Shown piece after piece: positions 33,417 to 43,973 of a stretch of 44,035 nt of DNA. How positions within the stretch are numbered: position 1 is the stretch's first letter; each line of letters begins with the position of its first letter. The stretch lies in NCBI GenBank assembly GCA_004151065.3, contig NWUY0304153417.1, forward strand, positions 1 through 44,035, in the 5' to 3' direction. The notes below the pieces were generated by a model. The model had not been told where the DNA came from. It saw only the letters and a program-made list of their open reading frames with translations, and searched no databases. This DNA is from Larix sibirica. Taxonomy: Eukaryota; Streptophyta; Pinopsida; Pinales; Pinaceae. The position numbers and the translations under genes were made by a program.

Positions 33417-34085
33417 TCACCAACAAGAATAATCTAGCTCAAAAAACTAAAAACAAGTATGTCATTTTCTCTTCTTCAGAAAATGGGGAAGACTCTGATA
33501 CCTAGGATCCCTCCCATCCTCTGAACCCTGACACTCCAACTACACCCCTGCCTTCCCTTGTTTTCAACTTACCCTCCTTCTCCACCCCTCCTTCTTTGAT
33601 CCCCCAGATCCTCGGAATACATGAATGAATGCCTGCTTGGAATCGGGTTCATGGAGAAACTCACCTATATATTCCACTAAGTATGGTTCAGGATAGCCCC
33701 TTTCTATCACATACTCATAAAGCCATGTAAGACCAAGAGGGATCTCCTCATAATGCTTTAGATCCTGCCACACACATGGAGTTGAAGCTCCGCATATTGA
33801 GCATGTTGCTAACAATCCCCTATACTCAGCTGGTAGCTCTTCAAAATTTCCATTCCCTCCCTATGCCCCAACCTTCCTCACCTGTAAAAATGCCCAACGG
33901 ATTAATGGAGGGAAGAAATGATGGAACCCAAGTCCGGGAAAAATTTAGGAATAAAATGAAAGAAGGAAAGAAGGGAAGAAGAAGCAAACAAAGAAAAATC
34001 TCTAGGGGCGGGGAAAAGTCTTGAGCATCTGAAGCACCATCCCCATTGCCTTCGGAGGAAGTATCAAATCCAATCAAATTAAGTA
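33417..34085 (+). mobile_element. Possible LINE ORF1-like tail upstream of the endonuclease
   Basis: The plus strand reads as a hydrophilic, Pro/Ser-rich stretch (YVIFSSSENGEDSDT near 33450). At 33776-34024 an open frame follows that ends in a strongly basic segment (NKMKEGKKGRRSKQRKISRG). Plant L1 ORF1 proteins commonly end in a variable basic tail just before ORF2, and the endonuclease remnant begins 62 bases further on. The assignment rests on position and composition only. A minus-strand frame at 33564-33815 overlaps and cannot be excluded. Confidence 0.3.
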
Positions 34086-34625
34086 ATTAAGTGCATCTCT
34101 TGGAACTGTAGGGGACTAGGCACTTCGAAGAAGTAGGACAGAGTCCGAACTCTAATCCACAATGAACGACCCCAAAGAATTATCCTTCAGGAAACAAAGA
34201 TGGATAGAAATGAAATAAGAACTACCTAGCTGAATCTTTGGCGCCATAGTGATCATCGCAGCATTAGTGCCATAGGGGTGTCCTGAGGGCTCTGCACATA
34301 GTGGAACCCAAATGCATTGGATCTAATCACCTTGAAAGAAGGTTAACACTGTTTGTTCACCCATTTCCTCTCCCACATGGATGGAAGGGATATCCGCCTC
34401 TTCAATGTGTATGCTCCAAACAATCCTCGAGAGAAGAGACAATGTTGGAGCTTCCTCAAAGCCTTCGACGAATCATTTTAAAGGAAGGGAAGATCATAGC
34501 TGGGGATCTAAATCTAGTTCTCTTCCCCTCTGAAAAAAGGGAGGTGTGTTCATGCGAGATCCAAATAGGGATGCACTGGAAGAATTAATTCAAAAATGGC
34601 TTAAAGCCCAAAATCATTTTGGTCA
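34086..34625 (+). mobile_element. LINE-1 type retrotransposon remnant, ORF2 endonuclease domain
   Basis: The translation starts IKCISWNCRGLGTSKK (34086-34133), the hallmark N-terminus of the plant L1 apurinic endonuclease, including the metal-site Asn. It continues RIILQETKMDR (about 34177), which holds the catalytic Glu in the LQETK motif. It then reads IRLFNVYAPNNPREKRQCW (about 34395-34455) and AGDLNLVLFPSEKR (about 34500-34540), the GDFN motif with Asp and Asn retained. After a small shift it reads GGVFMRDPNRDALEELIQKW. Stops and at least two frame changes show decay. No RT domain follows, because a different element begins within about ten bases. In a live L1 this domain nicks the target site. 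Confidence 0.88.
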
Positions 34626-34631
34626 AGCGAT

Positions 34632-36168
34632 CAATATTTTGTGGATATTCCCTACAAGGAAGGATATAAAGGAGTTCCACAGAAAGCTGCTCCCAATCTC
34701 ATGAGTCCACAAGAACAAGAGTATTGCAATAAATAAATTGTAAATCTACTGGAAAGGAAACTGATAGATCAAAGCATAAGCCCGTGGGCATGCCCTACCT
34801 TTTATGTTCATAAGCATTCAGAAAAAACAAATAGGTAGGCCAAGGATGGTTATAAATTATAAGAAGCTTAATGATGCCCTCATGCCTATAAGATATAATC
34901 TTCCTAATAAGGAAGCATTATGAGCCAAGATCCAAGACTACAATGTGTTCAGTAAGTTTTATTTGAAGAGTGGATTCTGGGAAATTGGCATTCTTCCGAA
35001 AGATAGATCTAAAACTGGTTTTGTGGTTCCACACGGCCAATATCAATGGAGAGTAATGCCATTTGTCCTGAACAATGCACCTTTGATGTTCCGGAAAAGG
35101 ATGGAAGACATCTTTGGCCATTTTCCATTTTGAATTGTGTATATATATATTATTTTGGTTTGTTCCATTTATTTAAGGACTCATGTACAACATTTAGAAG
35201 AGTTCTATATTCTTGTGTTTAAGTATGGCTTGGTGCTTTCCCCAACAAAAATTGAGTTAGGGAAGACAAAGATTGAATGTCTTCGTTTAGTTCTTGTTGT
35301 TGGTAAAATCCAACTCCAACCACATGTCCTAGCGAAATTGTTTACTTTTCCAGATGTAATCAAGGATAAGACACAGTTGCAAATATTTTGGGGTTTTCCT
35401 AACAATGGCTGCTATTTCTATGACATACAAGCAGATGGTGCTACTATTCTACATAGCAGATTGAAGAAGGTTCCATCCCCTTGGTCAAGATAAATTGAAG
35501 GGGCAGTCAAAAGAATAAAAGATAAAGCAAAGCAGTTACCTCCTCTAGCATTGCCCAACACAAGTGCTACCTTCATCCTTGAGACAGATGCTTCCCATGT
35601 AGCATGGTTAGGTGTGCTCCTTCAATAAAGTGGTAATTCTGAATAAGTCTATATGTATGCCTCTGGAACATTCTCAGAAACAGAAGTGAAGTATCCTTCT
35701 AGTCATAAATAAATTATAGCACTCAAGTTGTCTATTAAAAGGTTTAGAATGTTTCAAAAGCCTGTTCATTTCATTGTTAGAACTGACTTGAAATAGATGA
35801 AAGGGATTCTTATAAATGAAAAGTGACTGGAACAAGGTAATAATCGTATTTAGAAATGGGCAAGATGGCTTGACGGTTATGAGTTCGACATCAAGTACAA
35901 TCCTGGAAAAGACTTTCTAACTATAGAAGGTTGCCTGGAAAAAGAAAGTGGTTTGGTTGTAAAAGCTATCACAGTAGATAGACCTCTACATCAAGTCACA
36001 GTTTGTGATTATTTTACAGTTTCTATATATACATATTGTCTTCTTTATTGGATAGACAGTAGCCCAGTTAATAAAACCATTCTAGATGTTTGGGTTACTT
36101 TTCATAATGATGAAGAGCATTATGCTTATTTCTGTAGGCATATGCATTTCAATTTACAGATCATCTAG
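34632..36168 (+). pseudogene. Endogenous caulimovirid-like reverse transcriptase/RNase H remnant
   Basis: One broadly colinear but broken frame reads as RT plus RNase H of a plant pararetrovirus (Caulimoviridae). Visible landmarks are VINYKKLND at about 34839, FSKFYLKSGFW at 34948-34980, and VPHGQYQWRVMPF at 35026-35064. The catalytic Tyr-x-Asp-Asp site falls at 35140-35151, where both Asp are replaced (it reads YIYI). Next come KDKTQLQIF near 35365, the Lys/Pro/Trp linker near 35466, an RNase H ETDAS at about 35581, and YPSSHK and LDGYEFDIKYNPGKD toward the end. Stops occur at 34732, 34921, 35131, 35491, 35626 and later. The INYK-ND and YN-PNK spacing is of caulimovirid type and unlike gypsy RT. 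Movement, coat and full protease regions are not recognised, so this is a fragment that cannot encode a virus. Confidence 0.83.
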
Positions 36169-36811
36169 CAAGGAGAGCATCTTGGAAAAGTTGTCATGTT
36201 ACTTTTCATCTCCTTCTGGATATATGAAGATCTTATGGAGATCCTTCAGTTGATCAGATATAAAAAATAGATTTGGTTCATGTTTTAATGTGATGCCATG
36301 GTCGCTACAACCTGGTCTCCATATTTGAAAATATTAATGAATGGTTTCTGTCCATTAGAAGAACATCTCCTTCACCTGAAAAAGATGATTTTATTTACCA
36401 GCTGCAAGAGGATCTCTTAGTAGGATCTCAAAGGAATTATCGGTTCTGCTTTGCTGCACATCATGACAAGAGTGAAGTTATATTGATGGTGGAGAATCAT
36501 GATACGGGAGAAACTTGGTGGGAGACACAATCATAATATTCCTCCTTTTCTACATAGAAGACCCATCAGCCTTATGTAAACATCTCCTTTCTATCATGGC
36601 TTTAACTCTTTACCGTCGATGGCTCCTGCGTACCTTTAATACTTTTAAGATGATGAGCCCATGATCGATGGTCGACCACATACATCAGATTCCTCTGACA
36701 GTAGTGGGACAGCAGGTCTAGAATACCTTCATGATTACTATGATCACCGAGATCTTTGGTTGGCGTACTCGGACCATGCGAATAGCTTTTGAAGGAAGCA
36801 TAATGGGCCAC
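36169..36811 (+). other. Possible downstream continuation of the pararetrovirus remnant
   Basis: The plus strand keeps protein-like composition in pieces: PEKDDFIYQLQEDLLVGSQR then FCFAAHHDKSEV near 36370-36475, and ALTLYRRWLLRTFNTFKM near 36599. Stops break it up, and I recognise no domain. It might be the unconserved 3' part of the same element, or another insert. Confidence 0.3.
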
Positions 36812-39433
36812 ACAGTATTCTTTGTACCTAAGATGCTTTCTTTATGTAATTTTTATTTTATTGAAGTCCAAGAGTAGTTGAGTGGTCCCCATATGACGTA
36901 GCCTCCAAGGGACAATATAACATTTGATTGTCGCAAGTAGTTCATCCGTATCCGAAGAGCAAGTAAAGTATTTCCTCGCCCAACACCAAAGCAAGTAGTA
37001 AATTCCACAACGCCCAGTCAATAAGTAATAGCACGATGCCCATTTGAAAATCTAATTAATAGCAGCACTGTTCCTTCCATCCCACTGACTAACCTACTAG
37101 TTCGCTCTAAACAAAAGTAATAGTGGTACGATGCATCCACGATTGTATCTTGGTCTTTATCCTGTCCCACGGATACCGGTTCGTGTCTATTTAAGTAATG
37201 CTGGACCCACTGCTACTGGTGCGTGGGGTGAGTTCGAAAAGAATCCCACCTACCTTGCCCGGATGTGTAATTGAGAATCCCTTTCTGGGTGGCGCATGAA
37301 TTCTAGCTGGGCCCGCCCATAGACCTGTCCCTGTGAAAGTAGACCACCTACCTTCCTTCCTTCCTTTGTTAAGCTCCCTTTGAAGGCTCCCTTTCTTTGG
37401 CCCCCATTGGTTAGGTCGAAGCTAGACTGCCCCCTCCCTCCTCATTTGGGTAGGTATAAACAAGAACTCATCAAGCACTTCTTACTTCTATTGACCCGCC
37501 TCAAACTCACACACTCATAATGGGTAATGATGAGACATCTATATTGATATGGGCTGTTATGGGTTAGGATGAGATCCATGATTAATTGCTGTTGATCAAT
37601 GCCAGTATCCCCGGTCAATCTTTTTCTAAGTCTAATAAAGTAAAGGTGACCCCGACTAACTAGGGAAACGAAGACGAGCTCTCCCCCAGGCTAGAAGCAA
37701 AATGCCAGGGGAGGGGAGCATAGTCTGTAGTCCCTACTCGAGGTATTCCAAATTGACAAATATATCCAGGATCCATCCTTCGTTCGGTGGGTTAATTGAA
37801 AAGCCAGCAAGCATAAAGCAATAAAGAAACAGATGGGTGTGACGCACGGGGTAACTCATTCCGTCCACCCAGTCCTGTCCCAACTGGGCTTTCTGTAATC
37901 AATCAATTTGGGTAATATAATCAATCCCATTTCGTGTATCGATGGGGTAAATGCTTGGGATGAGGGTAAACTGTGATAGAAGGCGGTATGCAAGGTGTGT
38001 TGCGGGCGTATTGAACGGAATGCATGGATGAACAGCAAGAACACAGCATGCTTTCTCCCCCAGCGTCTCCCATCGATAGCTACTCCAGAGCTGCACCACT
38101 TAATAGCTGTAATAAGGGTATCTTTCCCGCTTCTTTCCCCCGGATGGCTGCTCTTTCACCACCTCGTCACCTTAGCAGTACTCTGGGATCTCTCCCAACC
38201 CTAAGTCACAGATAGCTTGCTCCTTAACTGCCTCATTCTCATAGCAGTTATTAGAGTTATCTCCTTTATTGTCAATAGTCAATCTTTAGTGGGAAAATGA
38301 CCAGGAATGTCTAAAAAGTACCGCATCGTATTAAACTAAGTGAAGAATAGAAGCCAAGGGATACCCTATTAATAGAGGGCCACCGAGTCTTTATAGAGAT
38401 GAAAATGGATACTAATATAAGTATATGTAGGGGGCATGTTAAGTCAATAGTACAACAATTTATCAGAGCTTGCATGAGGTGGTCTATGACCTGTGCAGCA
38501 TGTAAATGTAGGTAGTTATACATAATGCGACTAAGTGGAATGCACTGTAGCTAATGGTAGAGAGCAAAGAGCAAGGTGTAGCACCTTGGTAGAAGAAGAG
38601 ACACGTCAGAACCCCAAAATGCATGCTAGAGTATACAGGACATAGTTATGATGCATAAATATAAAGTGGAACTGATAGCTTCATTAAACTAAAGAGTTAG
38701 CCTCTAACACACCCAGTAATGTTATACATCTAATGCTCATACTTGCTGGAGACACTCACAAGGCTAGTTAAAAGATGGTAAAATCAGTACATATCTTCCT
38801 AACACTTTTGAAGTATGGTCCAAGGGATACACACATACAGAGTACAACCACAAGACCCTACCAAGGTTAGCTCATGCTACATAAGTGCATCACATATGAA
38901 TGAAACACTATGGATGGGTGGATGGGCGGAGTTTCCTCCAAAGGGGGATTTCTTATGGCTCACAACCGGATATGTGGTAGCTCTTTATATTTTAGGACTG
39001 GATAGGGTCCTTCTACATCTTAACACATCGTGATCATTAGGTAGGACAATGTGCATGTAAGCTTGAACTATTATTCTATCCCAAGAGTTAATATAATGAA
39101 TGTGCCCACACAATTTTGATGCGCTTTATTAGGTATTCCCTTATAAAATAGCTTAGTATAAGTGCTTACACATTTATTACTAACACATGATCATATGTAG
39201 AGGGAAGGATTCTCTTTTTTCAGGACTGTAGGAGGAAAATAAACTAACACATCCTAGTAGATGATGGTGATATGAGGTGAGGTGGATAATAACAGAAATG
39301 AACACAGTGGAATATAATGAATAAAAATAGTATAGTATGTAATGACATGAGCTAACCCCAATCAGACCTTATAAGGTAAACTTGGACAAAAAGTAGTAAA
39401 AGCACCAAGGAAGACCTAACCTACTGCGAGCAC
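36812..39433. other. Gene-free region; right part may be eroded gypsy LTR
   Basis: A CCTTCCTTCCTTCCTT run lies at 37351-37366. Overlapping open frames at 37856-38215 on both strands have no motif. From about 38520 to 39433 the sequence lies immediately downstream, on the minus strand, of the gypsy pol stop at 39434. It should therefore hold its polypurine tract and 3' LTR, but no LTR edge pair is visible. Confidence 0.4.
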
Positions 39434-40060
39434 TCAAGCATAGTACTTACATAGGTGCATGGCATTGACTAGATACAGTAGAGGTTCACCCTCTGGCATC
39501 GCAAGGCTAAAAGACCTCGAGCCAAAGTTATACGTGATTACATAAGGACCCAACTAGTTAAACTAAAACTTACCCTCTACTCTTTGTTTGAACCATTGAT
39601 AGTGTATTTAAAGCTTATGAGTAAGGTCTTGTTAGTGGCTTTAGCTTGCCCATTGCCTTATGGGTAGTAGGGTGTTTATAACTTTTAGTTTTTGTTTTAT
39701 TTGGCTAGCAACCTCCCTATCTCAACTAACCAAAACTAGGTACCATTGTCCATGACTACAGTGTTAGTAACTAGACAATGTATATTATTTTGTTGAGCAA
39801 AAATAAGGTGCGAAGCGCTTTCCTGAGGTAGGAGGGAAAGGCATTACAAGAATAATGAATTTGTGACCGGTAGGGGTAATAGCTCTTATGAGATCCAATC
39901 CCTATAGCAAAATAGGCTAAGGAAATTCTATGGGATAAAATCGTGGGAAGGTACATAGTATAAGTGAGCATATCGCTGTAAATCAGGGTAACTATTAATG
40001 AGGTGTTTAACATGATATCACATCACAAGCCAGTAATATCCCATGTGCAACATCTTTATG
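39434..40060 (-). mobile_element. Ty3/gypsy integrase to pol C-terminus remnant, copy 2
   Basis: Minus strand: MLHMGYYWLVM (about 40019-40053) matches the zinc-domain end. IGLDLIRAITPTGHKFI (about 39850-39905) corresponds to the block with the first catalytic Asp, and VVMDNGT (about 39738-39758) to the second. GNGQAKATNKTL (about 39625-39660) carries Lys at the catalytic Glu position (39640-39642), as in copy 1. It then continues past copy 1 with LGPYVITYNFGSRSFSLAMP and EGEPLLYLVNAMHLCKYYA, ending at a stop at 39434. That is the conserved C-terminal end of plant gypsy pol. Frame changes and stops make it inactive. Confidence 0.87.
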
Positions 40061-42360
40061 GGGGTAGCATGCAATCCAAAGTGATCCCCACTATCCCCAC
40101 TATAGGCTAGCAGTTATATCTAATTCATATATTCTATCGGATTGCCCTACTATTAATTAAAGGGACTCTGATCTGTGCCGGGAAAAGGTGGAGCCCAGCA
40201 TAAAGGCGAAACGCGACTTAAACCTTTGAACAAACTGAACTTGGCTTACTTAAATGCACTTTCCCTTGTGAATGCATATATACAGGTTACAGGCAACTTT
40301 TCGAAACAGCATCCTTCAATGCCCCCTACTATTCTTATGGTCCCGACATCGATCCGGGAAGCTTAGATCAATTTTTGATTGAACTATTAATTTATAAGGC
40401 TTGATGCGACCATCGAGAGGTTGGTTCCTCCCCGTATTGTTTCTGACACTTGGGTTTTCTCGTTACAGGAAGGAATTCGTGGGTGAGCCCAGCACAGGGT
40501 GGTTTTCCATCCATCCTTCCCTCCATCCATCGTCCATCTTCGTTCGTCCTACTCCTTTAAGATCTATCCATCCATCCTTCCCTCCATCTTTATGGGCTCA
40601 CTTACCTTAACGGGGAATTCAAGGGGGGTTCCAAAATAGAGGAGGCCAAAGTAAAACAGGATATTGATCTAGCGATAATAGTAAGTAGCAGAAGGAGATA
40701 CAGTAGCAGAAGTAGGGCAAGGAGGGGAAGGAGCGATAAGTCCTTTTTTTTTACTATTTGGGTGGGATAAGGAAAGATATTATTTATATTAAAGAAGTTG
40801 CTTAAATTGTTGTTTATTATATCCAAGAAAGAAGTAGGAGTTTGGATAATAATAAATCGAGTTTCCGGGAAGAAAGAGCGTAATTACATATATTAAGGTC
40901 CTGGCAGGTCCTGGTAAACCCAACCAGTAAGGTCCTGGCCCTTTATTTCTTCCCCTCAAAGAGCTCTGCGAAGGAAGGGTTATTCTCTTCGCGTTGGGTT
41001 ACTTGGCTCTTTTTCCGGCCCATCCTCGGGATTAAAGTTGAGCTGAAGCTCGCCTTACAACGGATAGAAGCAAGAGTAAGTTACCGCTCCAAGAGTATAG
41101 AAAGAGTCTTTCGTCCTCGACCACTTTTGGCGAATGGTTCGTATCTCACCTTCGTACCTCAGGTAACGGGTTTGTACCTCACCCCCTCACCCCTCCGGGT
41201 CGTTAAATGATAGAAGTTTTTGAATCTGTCCCACCCAACAAAACAAACATGGATTCAAGTTATTGTTCTTATTCTTGCATCTCACTAATGGACCAGACTA
41301 GTGAAACTTAGAGATGCTTGCATCATAGATATATATTGACTTTTTTTTGTTGGATTAGTTTCTAGTTCTGGCATGGGTTCGCTGACACAATTCCCCTATT
41401 TTTTCGTTCTACAGGGTTTGTTTGTTTCCAACCGGTGCTGGGTTTCACTCCCTTAAGGAGGATGCTCTGGATGGATCTATGCTGTCGCTTACGCTTCCGC
41501 TCGTGGAGGTAGGATCCGCTTCTATATGGATATCTCTGCTTGGTCGAGCCTCAATGACAACATCCTGCAACCCATCCAGTAGATAAATAAACACACAGTA
41601 ATACAATCTTTCCTTGTCCTCTTCTCGTCTTGTACTCTACAAGTCCTTTGCTGCTACAAATATTCTAATTGTTCATAATCTTCACATTAGCACAGCAACA
41701 ATATGATGCAATTTCACGTTGTATTTTGTCCATCACCTCATCCCTTTCGTGGACATGTTTAGCTCTTTCTCAAGTATTGCTCCCATGGCCTTCATCACCA
41801 TAATAAACATCATTTACACTCTCTTCCGCTGTTGTACCTGCACACAAATAAACACAACAAGCATTATGGGAATAAAAACTTCCCACGAGCGCCTCCTTCA
41901 ATAGTACCTCCTCTTCTATTCCTCTTGGCTACAACTTTTCCAGCACACCTTCCACAATTTCTCCTTTGTTTACTTTACTATGGTTCCTCTAGCATGCACT
42001 AAATCACGTGCCCCTCCTCCACACAGTCAATCACAACTTATTCCTGCTCATATTTGGCTTCCTCCTTCTTTGAGAGTTTACAGGCTAAGCTTCTGTGGGA
42101 CTTGGCATGGCTGGTGATGAAGGCTGAAGGTGACAGGCAAATAAATGAATGGCATCTGTTGAAAGGCTAAGGGCTAGCTAGAGATTAAAGGTTTAAGTCT
42201 TCTTATGGCTTTTGGACTTGGCTAAAGAGAAGCACCTTCCTGGTTAAAGGCTCTTGGCTCAAAGTTGGTTGAAGGGGGTAATGGATAAACGTTGTAAAAG
42301 GGGCGAGGATAGGAGCCGTCGACCCCAAGGGAGAGGAATTAAAAGGTGGCCTTATCACCT
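40061..42360. other. Gene-free region with simple repeats
   Basis: An exact 22-base direct repeat built of CCATCCATCC and TTCCCTCC lies at 40506-40527 and 40567-40588. A purine-rich stretch with AGCAGAAG words lies at 40678-40735, and its complement makes a spurious Leu-rich frame. AAGGTCCTGG recurs at 40894-40945. On the minus strand at about 41665-41838 a gene-like fragment reads TAEESVNDVYYGDEGHGSNT, a stop, then ERAKHVHERDEVMDKIQREI. It is preceded by a T-rich tract and GTGTGCAG, which resembles a nuclear 3' splice site. I do not recognise the protein. Confidence 0.4.
40506..40588. repeat. Exact 22-bp direct repeat, 39-bp spacer
   Basis: TCCATCCATCCTTCCCTCCA plus TC is repeated without mismatch at 40506-40527 and 40567-40588. 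Both copies are internally CCAT/CCTTCC simple sequence, so slippage or a recent duplication explains them. Confidence 0.9.
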
Positions 42361-42590
42361 GGTAAATCCTCCTCTATTAACCCGGCCTTCTTATATGGGA
42401 AAATATCCTCTGTGAACTCTTTATTACCCGGATGGTAATTTATCCAGCATGAAGTGGCCTATGGGGTGGTAAATTATCCTCTATAAGGGTGGCCTTACCT
42501 GGTAAAGATGAACCTAGTCTTTATAATGGTAAATTCTCTTCTGTTCATCCGGCTTTCTAATGTGGTAATTTATCCTTTATAAGGGTGGCC
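42361..42590. repeat. Six diverged 27-bp units, GGTAAATTATCC...GGCC
   Basis: The best pair is 42468-42494 and 42564-42590, which are 27 bases long and differ at two positions (GGTAAWTTATCCTYTATAAG then GGTGGCC). Weaker units start at 42361, about 42398, 42434 and 42528. Each has GGTAA or GGGAA at the left and GGCC or GGCT at the right, about 25-30 bases apart. Links between units carry CCTTACCTGG or CCTTATCACCTGG. The spacing is irregular, so this is an aged cluster rather than a clean tandem array. Confidence 0.85.
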
Positions 42591-42599
42591 TCTTCATGA

Positions 42600-43970
42600 A
42601 CAAGGCCTAGGAATCAAGGTTGCAGGAGAGATCATAATGGCAAGGAAAGATAATGCCAAAAAGTCTTTTGGGAATTACAAAGCGTTGCAATTGAAATCGA
42701 AATCACCTCAGTTGCAGGGCCGAGCATGAACTACCAATTTGAATATAGCTCCAGGGATTATAGCTCCTGCGGGAAAGACTCTAAATATGGTACTAACACT
42801 TGGGCTCACACCTCTACGTTGCATGGGTCGTATTGGGACCTAGGATAGCTATATGGCAGCAGGTATACTTGCATGGATAAGTTTGCACCACCTCTGTAGT
42901 GGTTCCTAGACGATATAGCCATCATCTTTTATTAGAAGAGCTTGCATAGAGACGTGTTCACCTATGTGCATATATACTAGTGCTTATATACGATATAGCC
43001 ATATCTAATTGTTAGTCTACGATATTGGCATATCTAAGTTTGCACTCGTACTCACATATCTACCACCTGGCATCCCAGCCAGAAGTCGCTGGGGCCGACA
43101 ATATTTTGGTATACTATGTTGTCATAGAGAAGTGGTCATTGCAATGAAAAACTTACTTCATTGCAGCAGCCATACCCACTACTACTCTACGTGTTACTAC
43201 TATTGGGCTAAGCACTAAGACACTTACTTACTGACTTTGCTGGGCTCTTATAATCGTTTCCACTTGGACTAGCCCCATATCCACTATACACTATAGTTAC
43301 ACTATATGATGTCACATGGCCCATAGAGAAGTGTTCATATATTATATTGCCATCCCTACGTTTCACTTTATCACCAGAGACTACGCCTAGGACGGCTGCT
43401 AAGCTTGGACGGCTGCTACGCTAAGTTGTTGTTATCGTAGTTGAGGCTGTGCTGGGATGGCTGCGATACCATGCATGCTACTACATATGGGCAAGTTTCA
43501 ATTGCATATCTATTTTTTTTTTGCTAATAACTCGCATCTCTAGTTTGACCATATGGTTCTCACATCTCTACGTGGTTCATAAACTGGAACTAGCAGCCAG
43601 ACCTACCTACCTACTACCTAGACCTACCTATTACTATACAATATTGCATATCTACTTGTTCATAGTTGCATAGATATGTTAACAAACTCTAGACTCTGGA
43701 TTGCCACGGATAAGTTGAATCTCTGGATTGCCACCATAGAGACGTTTACACTGCTCCTAGGACACTGCTCCTATAATATAGTTCACTATGTCCACTCTTA
43801 TAAACAAGTTGAATTGCATATCTTCTATATACCTTTTCCTAGCTCCACTATTGGCAGCAGGTTTCAAACGCCAGCTACGCCGGTTTTCAAATAAATATAT
43901 CCCCAGTGGTATTTGCTAGGCGGTATGCGCTACTGAACTAGGCATCAACCAATCAAAAATAACCAGAACT
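42600..43970. repeat. Degenerate CATATCTA/CACATCTCTACGT-rich domain, no gene
   Basis: CACATCTCTACG, ACGATATAGCCAT, CATATCTAAGTTTGCAC, CATATCTACTTGTTCAT and GTTGCAT words recur from about 42810 to 43700, for example near 42905, 42990, 43020, 43055, 43620 and 43650. A similar vocabulary occurs at 2060-2145 near the other end of the window. Open frames here (43009-43218, 43449-43673, 43676-43894) are Tyr/His/Leu-rich by-products of the repeat. No gene family was recognised. Confidence 0.55.
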
Positions 43971-43973
43971 ATC

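Noticed and set aside
40602-40826. Leu-rich minus-strand frame
   Set aside because: Produced by the complement of an AGCAGAAG/AGGGG purine-rich simple stretch.
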